NCBI GenBank assembly: GCA_020073215.1
Contig: JAIQFO010000001.1
Location: forward strand, 248,001-312,000
Length of the DNA: 64,000 nt
Direction of reading: 5' to 3'
DNA from: Terriglobia bacterium
GTDB lineage: Bacteria > Acidobacteriota > Terriglobia > Terriglobales > Acidobacteriaceae
The notes below the pieces were generated by a model. The model searched no databases. It was not told where the DNA came from and worked only from the letters and a program-made list of their open reading frames with translations. The position numbers and the translations under genes are program-made. How positions within the stretch are numbered: the first letter of the stretch is position 1; the number at the start of each line of letters is the position of its first letter. Shown here one piece after another: positions 19,140-27,808 of the stretch.

Positions 19140-20216
19140 CTACTTGCCGCGGATTCTGGAAACAAACAACTGCAGAAAGCGGTCGGCGTCGACTTCGGTG
19201 CAAACCTTGGCGTTGGGCTCGACTTTGTCAAGACCTTCGACCATGTAGCGATCCCCGTGCAGCACGTTGCGCTCTACCGCGCCGTGGCGGTTGGCGACTG
19301 TTTCGCCGCGCGTGAACTCGCCTCGGGTTTCGACCTCCACGTGCATCGGCGGCGCTTTTACAAGCGTCGCGTCGATGGCCACACCGACCGCGAGGGGATC
19401 ATACATCGGCGTGCCGTTGAAACCGAATTGCGCCGAGAGATCAATCAGGTAGTGCGCGACCTGGTAGATGAAATCATTCACTGGCCCGTGGGTCTGTCCT
19501 ATCTGGTCGAGATACTTCGACGAGAGCAATGTTTTGTCGCCGACATCGAGGCCGACCATGGTCAGGGGCCAGCCCGCCTGGAACACAATCTGAGCGGCTT
19601 CGGGATCGTTGTAGATATTGGCTTCGGCGGCGGCGGTCGAATTGCCGCCCGTGATCGAGCCGCCCATGAGGATGACTTCTTTCACCAGCGGGACGATGGA
19701 TGGGTCCCGCTCCACGGCGAGCGCGATGTTGGTGAGCGGGCCGACCGGAACCAGAGTGATTTCGTGCGGAGCCGCGTGCACCATTTCGATGATCAGGTCC
19801 GGGCCGTAGCGGGGATCGACTTTGCATTTACTGGGCGGCAATTCGATATTGGCCAGGCCGTTCTTGCCGTGCCAGAATTCGGCGGTGATCAACTTCTGGA
19901 AGAGCGGATGCTGCGCTCCCGCCGCGACGGGGATGTCGCAGCGGTTGGCCAGCGAGACCATGCGCAGCGCGTTCTCCAGTCCCTGCTTGGCGGTTACGTT
20001 GCCCGGTACCACGGTGACGGCGCGAACGTCCAACTCCGGGGAGTTCAGCGCCAGCATCAAGGCCATGGCATCGTCGGAACCGGGGTCGGTATCGAGGATG
20101 ATTTTTCTGGTAGTGCTGGACGCGGGGATGGCCAGCGTCATTGCGATGAGTGCAGAGAGAGCGGCGGCAAAGCAGAACTTTCGGTGAACTCGGAAACGAC
20201 TGCACGGGATAATCAG
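19140..20216 (-). CDS. nucleoside hydrolase, probably exported, with non-canonical start
   Basis: N-ribohydrolase of the IunH family. KIILDTDPGSDDAMALMLAL is the intact calcium/ribose motif, and PVGPLTNIALAVERDP and NIYNDPEAAQIVF also fit. The first ATG in frame (20141) would start inside a hydrophobic run. Reading upstream, RFRVHRKFCFAAALSALIAM forms a good signal peptide, and GGAGG lies at 20223-20227. No ATG, GTG or TTG exists between the upstream in-frame stop and 20141. I therefore place the start at the CTG at 20216, six bases after the ribosome binding site (358 residues); ATT at 20213 is an alternative. The upstream extension is inference. Likely operon with the permease downstream. 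Confidence 0.82.
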   Translation of the reverse strand: MIIPCSRFRVHRKFCFAAALSALIAMTLAIPASSTTRKIILDTDPGSDDAMALMLALNSPELDVRAVTVVPGNVTAKQGLENALRMVSLANRCDIPVAAGAQHPLFQKLITAEFWHGKNGLANIELPPSKCKVDPRYGPDLIIEMVHAAPHEITLVPVGPLTNIALAVERDPSIVPLVKEVILMGGSITGGNSTAAAEANIYNDPEAAQIVFQAGWPLTMVGLDVGDKTLLSSKYLDQIGQTHGPVNDFIYQVAHYLIDLSAQFGFNGTPMYDPLAVGVAIDATLVKAPPMHVEVETRGEFTRGETVANRHGAVERNVLHGDRYMVEGLDKVEPNAKVCTEVDADRFLQLFVSRIRGK

Positions 20217-20398
20217 AACGGACCTCCAGAATGCGGATTGCAGGATGCTGGAATCGCGCCGTGAGCGTATGCCTCACAAAGTCCCAGTGTCAAGGCGAAA
20301 CCGGGATACATCTTCGGACGTACCTGCCGTACAATCAAACGGCAAAGGGCGAGCCGTGGGACTTCGGAGTTCTTCTGCTCGTTTCCGAACTCCCAGGC

Positions 20399-20460
20399 GA
20401 GACGCGGCTTGCCGCGCCTCCGGCCGCAGAGGGAGACGGGGCAAGCCCCGTCTCTACAGC
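20399..20460. repeat. palindromic repeat, family E
   Basis: Two adjacent palindromes: GCGGCTTGCCGCG and GACGGGGCAAGCCCCGTC. A near copy occupies 47158-47220, where it runs into the 3' end of hpnG. Confidence 0.75.
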
Positions 20461-20483
20461 GCGTTTCTTTAGTGGAGCACTGG

Positions 20484-21518
20484 ATGCCGGTCGAACACAA
20501 CGAATCTCGGAATCGAGCGCGACTCGAAACACGCGACGACGGCGCGATTGCCACGCTCTCCGGGCGGCCTCTGCTCCGGAATACCGGCATTCCCCTCAAT
20601 CTGGATTGGGTCGGGGAAGCGCGGGTGAACACCAGCGCGGTCGAGCGCCGCGTTCAATCGCAGGTTGCGCGACGAACCGTGAAAAAGGAATGGCAGGCGG
20701 CATGGTTGCTGCGGGCCATCACCTGCATCGATCTGACGACTCTTTCCGGAGATGATACCGAGGAGCGCGTTCGCCGTTTGTGCGCGAAGGGCCGGCACCC
20801 GATCCAGCAGGAATTGGAACGAAAGCTTGGGATCGAGGAGTTGCAAATCAAGGTTGCGGCCATCTGCGTGTACCACACGTTTGTGGAGACGGCTCTGCAC
20901 GCGCTCGAAGGCAGCGGTGTACATGTCGCAGCCGTGTCGACCGGTTTCCCCGCGGGCTTATCGCCACTGGCGGAGCGGGTGGCGGAAATACGCCGATCGG
21001 TGGAGGCGGGCGCGCATGAGATCGATGTCGTGATCACCCGGGCGCATGTATTCGGCGGACGCTGGCAGGCGCTCTACGACGAAATTGCAGCATTCAAGCA
21101 GGCGTGCGGATCGACGCACATGAAGGTGATTCTTGGAACCGGAGACCTGATGACGCTGCGCAACGTGGCGCGCGCGAGCCTGGTGGCCATGATGGCAGGC
21201 GCTGACTTCATCAAGACTTCGACGGGGAAAGAGCCGACGAACGCGACCTTGCCGGTCGGCCTGGTGATGACTCGGGCCATCCGTGAATATGCGCTGCAGA
21301 CCGGGATGGCGGTGGGTTTCAAGCCGGCGGGCGGCATTCGCACGGCGAAGCAATCGATTGATTGGCTGGCGATGATCAAAGAGGAGCTTGGCTTGTCATG
21401 GATGCGGTCGGAAATGTTCCGCCTCGGAGCCAGCGGCTTGCTGGGCGACATCGAGCGGCAACTGGAGCACCATGCCACCGGGCGGTACTCGGCGGAGCAT
21501 CGGCATCCGATGGCATAA
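20484..21518 (+). CDS. deoC: eukaryotic-type deoxyribose-phosphate aldolase
   Basis: Cleaves 2-deoxyribose-5-phosphate into glyceraldehyde-3-phosphate and acetaldehyde. The ATG at 20484 follows GGAG with six bases between, giving 344 residues, longer than typical bacterial DeoC. Schiff-base lysine K244 lies in ADFIKTSTGK. The stretches ARRTVKKEWQAAWLL and IDLTTLSGDDT, and the C-terminal LLGDIERQLEHHATGRY, strongly recall animal DERA as I remember it. It is followed in the same direction by the ALDH16-type gene, which could oxidise the acetaldehyde. Together with cdd, deoA and nupC it completes deoxynucleoside breakdown, apart from phosphopentomutase. Confidence 0.94.
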   Translation: MPVEHNESRNRARLETRDDGAIATLSGRPLLRNTGIPLNLDWVGEARVNTSAVERRVQSQVARRTVKKEWQAAWLLRAITCIDLTTLSGDDTEERVRRLCAKGRHPIQQELERKLGIEELQIKVAAICVYHTFVETALHALEGSGVHVAAVSTGFPAGLSPLAERVAEIRRSVEAGAHEIDVVITRAHVFGGRWQALYDEIAAFKQACGSTHMKVILGTGDLMTLRNVARASLVAMMAGADFIKTSTGKEPTNATLPVGLVMTRAIREYALQTGMAVGFKPAGGIRTAKQSIDWLAMIKEELGLSWMRSEMFRLGASGLLGDIERQLEHHATGRYSAEHRHPMA

Positions 21519-21570
21519 GAGTAGTGAGAACCGTAACGCCGGCATGAATCGGCAGGGCGAATCAGGTAGG

Positions 21571-21596
21571 GGTCCTTCGACTGCGCAGGATGACAC
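21571..21596. repeat. dispersed intergenic repeat, family F copy
   Basis: GTCCTTCGACTGCGCAGGAT and flanks between deoC and the aldehyde dehydrogenase gene; related to copies near 6946 and 41339. Confidence 0.45.
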
Positions 21597-21635
21597 GCGG
21601 TTCATTTAGCGCGGTAAAAGGAATCGAGCACGCCA

Positions 21636-24062
21636 ATGAGCATTGCTGAAAAATTCGTAAGCATGGAATATGGGCCGGCTCCAGAAGATTCGAAGGAAGC
21701 CGTCGCCTGGCTGGAACGCCACGCCTTCCGCTTCCAACATTTCATCGGCGGCGGATGGCAGGCTCCCGCAGCGGGAGAATACTTCGACACCGTCGATCCT
21801 TCGAACGGACAGAAACTCGCATCGGTGGCGCAAGGATCGGCGGCAGACGTGGACGCGGCGGTCAAGGCCGCGCGGGCGGCGTCTTCCGGATGGCGGGCGC
21901 TCACACCGCATGCCCGCGCGCGCTACCTGTACGCCATCGCCCGACTGGTGCAGAAGCATTCCCGGTTGCTGTCGGTGCTCGAGACGATGGACAACGGCAA
22001 GCCTATCCGCGAGAGTCGCGACATTGATATTCCGCTGGTCGCGCGCCATTTCTATCACCATGCCGGTTGGGCGCAACTTCTGGAGCACGAATTTCCCGAA
22101 TACGTGGCGTGCGGGGTTGTCGGTCAGATCATTCCGTGGAACTTTCCGTTGCTGATGCTGGCGTGGAAGATTGCACCGGCGCTCGCGACCGGTAACACCG
22201 TCGTTCTAAAACCGGCAGAATTCACGCCGCTGACCGCGCTGGCCTTCGCCGGAATCTGCCAGGAAGCTGGCTTGCCCGCCGGTGTGGTCAACATCGTTAC
22301 CGGAGACGGATCAACCGGCGAGGCGCTGGTCAAGCATCCGGACGTGGACAAGATCGCGTTCACGGGATCGACCGAGGTCGGACGTGCGATTCGCGCCGCC
22401 ACGGCTGCGAGCCACAAACGGTTGTCGCTGGAGCTGGGCGGAAAGTCTCCGTTCATCGTCTTTGAAGATGCCGACCTCGATAGCACGGTCGAAGGCCTGG
22501 TGGACGGAATCTGGTTCAATCAGGGACAGGTCTGTTGCGCGGGCTCGCGGCTGCTGATGCAGGAGAGCATTGCCGAAGCGCTGATCGCGAAAGTGCAGGA
22601 GCGAATGAGTACCCTGCGCATCGGCGCGCCGCTCGACAAGGCAATCGACATTGGCGCCATCGTGGCGCGCGTGCAACTTGATCGCATTCGCAAGCTGGTG
22701 GACCAGGGCGTAGCCGACGGCGCGACGTGCTGGCAGCCGCAGGTCGCGTTGCCGGCGCGCGGGTTCTACTATCCGCCGACGCTGCTGAGCAATGTGCATC
22801 CGACCTCGATCGTCGCGCAGCAGGAAATCTTCGGACCGGTGCTGGCGGCGATGACGTTCCGCACTCCAGCGGAAGCAGTGGAGTTGGCGAACAATACGGT
22901 ATATGGCTTGGCAGCCTGCGTTTGGAGCGAGAGCATCAACGTTGCCTTGCATGTTGCCGCGCAGCTTAAAGCGGGAGTGGTCTGGGTCAACTGCACGAAC
23001 CTGTTCGACGCCTCCTGCGGCTTTGGCGGCTACCGCGAGAGCGGTTACGGTCGCGAGGGCGGACGCGAAGGCCTGCTGGAATATATGGAGCCGGCATGGT
23101 TCAAGAACGCCCCGATGCTTCCAGCAGAAAAGGCAGTCGCGCCACCTGAAGCGGAATTGGAAGGAGACTCGGGCGCTCACTCCTTTGGTACTTCCGCCGC
23201 CGAAACTTCTGACGGCACTCCGGTAATTGACCGAACCGTGAAGCTCTACATCGGCGGCAAGCAGGCCCGCCCCGACTCCGGCTACAGCATGGAAGTGCGC
23301 GCGGCCGACGGACGGCTGCTGGGTGAAGCACCGCTGGGAAATCGCAAAGACATTCGCAATGCCGTCGAGTCGGCGCGCAAGGCCGCGTCGTGGACAAAGG
23401 CCACGGCGCACAATCGTGCGCAGGTTCTTTACTACTGCGCGGAGAATCTCTCCCAACGGCGCGATGAGGTTGCGCATCGCCTCGCTGCCGTGGTCGGCGA
23501 AAAGCAGGCGGCCGTGGAAGTGGATCTCGGCATCGAGCGCATCTTCTCGTATGCGGCGTGGGCCGATAAGTACGATGGCGCGGTGCACAATCCTCCATTC
23601 CGGAATGTCGCCCTCGCGATGAATGAGGCCATTGGGACGATTGGTGTCATTTGTCCACGCGAAGCGCCGCTGCTGGGTTTTCTTTCTCTCGTGATGCCTG
23701 CACTCGCGGTTGGAAATACGGTGATCGCGGTTCCTTCAGAAGCCTATCCGTTGATCACCGGCGATCTTTACCAGCTCTTCGACACCAGCGATCTGCCCGG
23801 CGGCGCACTGAATATCGTGACCGGATACACGTCGCAACTTCTGAAGACGCTCGCCGAACATGACGATGTGGATGCGATCTGGTGTTTTGGTGATGAGGCC
23901 AGCGCCGCCGCGGCCAAGGCGATGTCAGTAGGCAATCTGAAGCAGGTCTGGACGAACGAAGGCCGCGTGATCGACTGGTTCAACCCGAAACTGGCCGAGG
24001 GCCGCTGGTTTCTTGAACACGCCACCCAGGTCAAAAACATCTGGGTTCCTTACGGCGAGTAG
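21636..24062 (+). CDS. ALDH16-type double-domain aldehyde dehydrogenase
   Basis: NAD(P)-dependent aldehyde oxidation. The 808-residue protein has two ALDH folds. Domain 1 (about 20-490) is complete: IPWNFPLLMLAWK, Glu266 in LELGGKSP, Cys300 in GQVCCAGSR and the C-terminal SGYGREGG. Domain 2 (about 525-808) keeps a cofactor-fold-like part (LYIGGKQARPDSGYS, GTIGVICPREAPLLGF) but ends without a catalytic cysteine region. This active-plus-pseudo-domain layout matches the ALDH16 family. Its position after deoC suggests acetaldehyde as substrate; a broader aldehyde range is equally possible. Confidence 0.92.
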   Translation: MSIAEKFVSMEYGPAPEDSKEAVAWLERHAFRFQHFIGGGWQAPAAGEYFDTVDPSNGQKLASVAQGSAADVDAAVKAARAASSGWRALTPHARARYLYAIARLVQKHSRLLSVLETMDNGKPIRESRDIDIPLVARHFYHHAGWAQLLEHEFPEYVACGVVGQIIPWNFPLLMLAWKIAPALATGNTVVLKPAEFTPLTALAFAGICQEAGLPAGVVNIVTGDGSTGEALVKHPDVDKIAFTGSTEVGRAIRAATAASHKRLSLELGGKSPFIVFEDADLDSTVEGLVDGIWFNQGQVCCAGSRLLMQESIAEALIAKVQERMSTLRIGAPLDKAIDIGAIVARVQLDRIRKLVDQGVADGATCWQPQVALPARGFYYPPTLLSNVHPTSIVAQQEIFGPVLAAMTFRTPAEAVELANNTVYGLAACVWSESINVALHVAAQLKAGVVWVNCTNLFDASCGFGGYRESGYGREGGREGLLEYMEPAWFKNAPMLPAEKAVAPPEAELEGDSGAHSFGTSAAETSDGTPVIDRTVKLYIGGKQARPDSGYSMEVRAADGRLLGEAPLGNRKDIRNAVESARKAASWTKATAHNRAQVLYYCAENLSQRRDEVAHRLAAVVGEKQAAVEVDLGIERIFSYAAWADKYDGAVHNPPFRNVALAMNEAIGTIGVICPREAPLLGFLSLVMPALAVGNTVIAVPSEAYPLITGDLYQLFDTSDLPGGALNIVTGYTSQLLKTLAEHDDVDAIWCFGDEASAAAAKAMSVGNLKQVWTNEGRVIDWFNPKLAEGRWFLEHATQVKNIWVPYGE

Positions 24063-24065
24063 AGG

Positions 24066-24156
24066 CATTGAATCATTGAGTCATTTAGTCATTGAATCAT
24101 TGAAAAGCTTGGCCCGCAGCGGGTCTTAAATGATTCAATGTCTCAATGATTCAATG
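24066..24156. repeat. long inverted repeat spanning ALDH end and TrpF-like start
   Basis: Left arm 24066-24101 and right arm 24129-24156 are built from the word CATTGAATCATT. Fifteen bases (CATTGAATCATTGAG) and a further twelve pair, with a small bulge. The loop itself carries GGCCCGC facing GCGGGTC. The ATG used by the next gene lies in the right arm, so a transcript could hide it. Confidence 0.8.
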
Positions 24157-24826
24157 TCCCAATGCCCGGCCCCGAGTAAAAATATGCTGCATCGGCAGTG
24201 TTGACGAAGCGGCTCTGGCCGTAGAGTGCGGAGCTTCCGCCCTGGGCCTGGTTTCACACATGCCGAGCGGGCCGGGCGTCATCAGCGACCAGCGCATCGC
24301 GGAGATTGCGGCCACCGTTCCACCGTCGATCGGGACTTTCCTGCTGACCTCGCGGCAAAATGTTGCCGACATCGTCGAGCAACAGCGTTTCTGCCGCACA
24401 AATACGATCCAGATTTGCGATCATCTTGCGGTTGGCACGCACCGCGACCTGAAGGATGCTTTGCCTGGGATCTCCCTGGTTCAGGTCATCCACATGACCG
24501 GGCCGGAGTCCGTCGAGCAGGCCGTGCAAATCGCGCCGCATGTGGATGCGATCTTGCTCGATTCCGGCAACCAGAAGCTCGCGGTCAAGGTGTTAGGCGG
24601 TACGGGCAGAACGCACGATTGGACCCTCAGCCGCGCCATCCGCGAACGCATCGGCATCCCGCTGTTTCTCGCCGGAGGGCTCACCCCGGAAAACGTCGGG
24701 CAGGCCATTGAAGAGGTGGGTCCGTTCGGGCTCGATGTGTGTTCCGGCGTGCGAACCGATGGCAGGCTGGATGCGACCAAGCTAAAGCGCTTCTTCTCCG
24801 CGGTGCGCAATGCGGGCGCACGATGA
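24146..24826 (+). CDS. phosphoribosylanthranilate isomerase-like (TrpF family) protein
   Basis: A 226-residue TIM-barrel protein. TrpF hallmarks are visible: VKICCIGSVDEA near the N-terminus (catalytic cysteine position), AILLDSGN (catalytic aspartate), GGTGRTHDW, LAGGLTPENV and LDVCSGVRTDG. The usual KICGxT is changed to KICCIGS, and no other trp genes are near, so it may be a paralogue with another sugar-phosphate isomerase role. The start at 24146 lies inside a long inverted repeat; an ATG at 24130 is out of frame. The deoC/ALDH neighbours hint at pentose metabolism, but this is speculative. Confidence 0.78.
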   Translation: MIQCPNARPRVKICCIGSVDEAALAVECGASALGLVSHMPSGPGVISDQRIAEIAATVPPSIGTFLLTSRQNVADIVEQQRFCRTNTIQICDHLAVGTHRDLKDALPGISLVQVIHMTGPESVEQAVQIAPHVDAILLDSGNQKLAVKVLGGTGRTHDWTLSRAIRERIGIPLFLAGGLTPENVGQAIEEVGPFGLDVCSGVRTDGRLDATKLKRFFSAVRNAGAR

Positions 24827-24845
24827 CATGTACAGATTTTTGCCC

Positions 24846-24874
24846 TTGACAGCGGGGATTTGCCAGTAGTCTAC
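24846..24874 (+). promoter_or_regulatory. possible promoter of the repeat-rich secreted protein gene
   Basis: A perfect TTGACA lies at 24846-24851. With 17 bases spacing the -10 would be GTCTAC (24869-24874), a poor match; TAGTCT slightly upstream is another choice. Confidence 0.4.
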
Positions 24875-24883
24875 TTGTGCCGT

Positions 24884-25000
24884 TTCGGTCTCGATAACAC
24901 GTTTCTCCCCCCAGACCGAACCCTTTGATCAGGCTCCTTTGGGGAGCCGTCACAACCTCGGAATTTTGGAACCTACTTTTTACAAAAAAGTTCGTTGAGG
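24884..25000 (+). promoter_or_regulatory. structured 5' leader with consecutive hairpins
   Basis: Between the putative promoter and the ATG at 25008, TTCGGTCT pairs with AGACCGAA around a 21-base loop. GGCTCC pairs with GGAGCC around TTTGG. A weaker GAAC...GTTC hairpin lies next to the GAGG ribosome binding site. No known riboswitch class is recognised. Confidence 0.4.
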
Positions 25001-25007
25001 TGTGACC

Positions 25008-27608
25008 ATGACCCGATCCTTCTGGAAAGCCTGCGAAGAAGTGTGTCTTGCAGTACTCACTAAGCAAACCCCTGTGCGACTCGCCGTTTTGCTGGCGGCC
25101 TGCCTGTCTCCAATGCTCGCCGTTGCTCAGACCGACACCTGGCTTGGCGGCAACGGGAATTGGAATACTGGCTCGATGTGGAGCGCTGGCCTACCGACTT
25201 CGACCTCCAATGTGTTTATCGACAAGGGCAACGCAAAAGCCTCTGCGGTCACGGTCAGCGACGTCGAGCAAAGCGCCGGCCTCACCATCGACAGCGACGA
25301 CAGCCTGACGCTGGCGAATGGATCCCTGCTCACGGTACATGGTCCAACGATCAGCAACGCGGGCGCGTTCCTCCTCAGCGGGACCAGCGGCGGGATTAAT
25401 TTAGACATCAGCGGCGCTGTGGCTCTGACCGGTGCCGGGGCTTTGACGATGTCGAATTACTCCGGCAATACCATCTTCGGCTATGGTCAGGGAACCGGGG
25501 CTTCGCTCACCAATCAGAGCACGATTCAGGGATCGGGAACGATCCAACCAGGCTGCAGCAACACCTTTAACAACCAACACATCGTCAATGCGAACCAGTC
25601 AACCCCATTGATCCTCAGCATCTGCAACGGGCCGTCTACGAACACGGGCACACTAGAGGCCACCAACGGAGGCACGCTGACACTGGAAGGCAACACGCAA
25701 GGTGCCGGAACGTTCGATAACACCGGCGGCGGTGTCATCCATGCCGACCCCAGTTCCATCGTGCAGTTGTATGGCAGTGCGATTGTCAAGAACGGGACAC
25801 TAACCACCAGCGGCAGCGGCGTGGTCCAATGCGCCGGAAACAATGGATTCTGCACCCTCGATGGGGCCACGAACAGCGGCACCCATCAGGTGGTGTCGGG
25901 TGGCGAGTACCTGGCCAACACCGTAACCAATAACGGCTCCTTCCAAGTGGGGACCATCAGCACCGGGGTGAATTTGGACATTTCCGGAAATGTGATTCTC
26001 AAAGGCACCGGGACTTTGAGCATGTCGAATCTTTCCGGGAACACGATTTTCGGCTACGGGCAGGGTACGGGAGATACCCTGACCAATCAGAGCACGATCC
26101 AGGGATCTGGAACAATCCAACCAGGCTGCAGCAACACCTTTAACAACCAACACATCGTCAACGCGAACCAATCAACGCCGCTATACATCAGCATCTGCAA
26201 CGGGCCCTCTGCGAACACCGGCACGCTGGAGGCGACGAATGGCGGAACCCTGGTTCTAGAAGGTAATGCAGAAGGCGCCGGGACCTTCGACAACTCCGGC
26301 GGCACCATTCATGCGGATGCGGGCTCGACCGTTGTGTTGTACGACAGTGCGATCGTCAAGAACGGGAATCTCACATCGAGCAGCACGGGCAAGACGCAGT
26401 GCAATGGGAGCAATGGCGCCTGCACGCTTGATGGGGTGACGATCAGCGGCACTCACCAGGTCATCAGCTCATACGAGAACCTGACCAATACCGTCACCAA
26501 CAACGGTTCGTTTCAGATGCTGGGGACGACCGGCAACAATGTGAATCTGGACATTCTCGGCAGCGCGACCCTGAACGGCTCCGGCACGCTCACGATGGGA
26601 GGTCCCGGCAACACCATCTTCGGTTTCTATCAGCCTAGCCCAGGTATCACGCTGACCAATCAGAGCACGATCCAAGGCGGCGGAACCATCAATCCCAGTT
26701 CCGGCAACAACTTTATCAATCAGCACATCGTCAGCGCCACGCAGAACCTGACCATCAATGGCAACGTCAGCAGTCCGGGAACGCTGAAGGTGAGTAAAGG
26801 CAAGACGCTCTACATCTCGGGCGGACTGTTCTCCAATTTCTCCGGCAACACGCTGACCGGCGGCAAATACATGGCGACGGGAAGCCTGTTATTTGATGGC
26901 GCCAGTATTGCGAATAATGCCGCCGGCATCACTCTGACCGGCACTACTGCCCTGATCGGCAACCAAAGCGCGGTCAATGCACTGACTGGTTTCTCCACCA
27001 ACGGGACCACCGGCTCTTTCACGGTCACCGGCGGCCAGCAGTTCTCCACCACACTCAGCGGCAACTTCAGCAACGCCGGGAAGGTGACCGCCGCCAAGAA
27101 CAGCGGCTTCAAGGTTCTCTGCAAGCCAACGTTCGTCTGCAACTATGTGCAGACGGCCGGGACGACAACGGTCGACGGTGTTCTCACGGTCGCGGTGGGG
27201 AATGTGAGCCTGCAAGGCGGCAAGTTGTTCGGCACGGGCACGGTTGTAGCCAGCGTAAATTCGAAGGCGTCGGTGACGGCGGGAGATACCCCCACCAAGG
27301 CGGGCATGCTCTCGGTGAGCACCTACACGCAGCAATCGACCGGCAGCCTCAACGTCCAAATCGGCGGCCTGACCGCCGGCACGCAATACAGCCAACTGGC
27401 CGTCGGCAACGGGGTCAGTCTGAATGGGACACTGAACATCAAGGTGATCAGCGGTTTTATTCCTGCGATCGGCAACACCTTCATCATCTTGACGGGCAAC
27501 CCCGTCAGCGGCAAATTCAGCACCGTCAACGGCACGACCATCAGTACCGGCGGGCACTTTAGCGTCACCTACAACCCGAGCAACGTGACCCTGACGGTCG
27601 TTCCGTAG
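25008..27608 (+). CDS. large secreted beta-strand-repeat protein
   Basis: An 866-residue exported protein. I use the ATG at 25008, seven bases after GAGG; an in-frame GTG at 25002 is too close. A signal peptide (LAVLLAACLSPMLAVAQ) is followed by GGNGNWNTGSMWSAGLP, a start seen in passenger-like beta-helix proteins. A 191-residue unit recurs, with phase points at bases 25476, 26049 and 26619, built of Gly/Asn/Thr-rich strands (GSGTIQPGCSNTFNNQHIV). The C-terminus (GNPVSGKFSTVNGTTI) resembles autotransporter-associated repeats, but no barrel, sorting motif or PEP-CTERM tail is visible. Probable surface or matrix adhesin; no defined ligand. Confidence 0.85.
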   Translation: MTRSFWKACEEVCLAVLTKQTPVRLAVLLAACLSPMLAVAQTDTWLGGNGNWNTGSMWSAGLPTSTSNVFIDKGNAKASAVTVSDVEQSAGLTIDSDDSLTLANGSLLTVHGPTISNAGAFLLSGTSGGINLDISGAVALTGAGALTMSNYSGNTIFGYGQGTGASLTNQSTIQGSGTIQPGCSNTFNNQHIVNANQSTPLILSICNGPSTNTGTLEATNGGTLTLEGNTQGAGTFDNTGGGVIHADPSSIVQLYGSAIVKNGTLTTSGSGVVQCAGNNGFCTLDGATNSGTHQVVSGGEYLANTVTNNGSFQVGTISTGVNLDISGNVILKGTGTLSMSNLSGNTIFGYGQGTGDTLTNQSTIQGSGTIQPGCSNTFNNQHIVNANQSTPLYISICNGPSANTGTLEATNGGTLVLEGNAEGAGTFDNSGGTIHADAGSTVVLYDSAIVKNGNLTSSSTGKTQCNGSNGACTLDGVTISGTHQVISSYENLTNTVTNNGSFQMLGTTGNNVNLDILGSATLNGSGTLTMGGPGNTIFGFYQPSPGITLTNQSTIQGGGTINPSSGNNFINQHIVSATQNLTINGNVSSPGTLKVSKGKTLYISGGLFSNFSGNTLTGGKYMATGSLLFDGASIANNAAGITLTGTTALIGNQSAVNALTGFSTNGTTGSFTVTGGQQFSTTLSGNFSNAGKVTAAKNSGFKVLCKPTFVCNYVQTAGTTTVDGVLTVAVGNVSLQGGKLFGTGTVVASVNSKASVTAGDTPTKAGMLSVSTYTQQSTGSLNVQIGGLTAGTQYSQLAVGNGVSLNGTLNIKVISGFIPAIGNTFIILTGNPVSGKFSTVNGTTISTGGHFSVTYNPSNVTLTVVP
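25375..26760 (+). repeat. tandem internal gene repeat, about 573-bp unit
   Basis: Two full units and a partial, more diverged third unit inside the beta-strand-repeat gene. Phase points lie 573 and 570 bases apart. Units one and two share long, almost unchanged stretches (for example around 25552-25600 and 26125-26173), implying recent duplication or gene conversion. Confidence 0.85.
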
Positions 27609-27808
27609 CTGGCTGCGCACTTGTATTGGACAGGCCGCGATAGGGGACATTTCTATTGTGGTATGACACACGCGGGGTATCGCGTTGACTTTTGCGGCCC
27701 CTACAGGCAAACTCTCTGTTCGCCCGTAACAGGCATTCGGGCGACACTTTGAGCCCGGCGTAACCGCAGAAACCAAGGCGGAGGCCTACTCGGGGAACTG
27801 TTCGACCT

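Noticed and set aside
22311-23588. Minus-strand open frame of about 425 codons opposite the aldehyde dehydrogenase
   Set aside because: Antisense shadow; the plus strand encodes intact ALDH motifs throughout.
24884-25000. Known cyclic-di-GMP or other riboswitch
   Set aside because: Hairpins are present but the conserved core bases of known classes are not.
27640-27665. Possible insertion-sequence end (GGGGACATTTCTATTGTGG)
   Set aside because: The word recalls some transposon ends, but no partner end or transposase is nearby.
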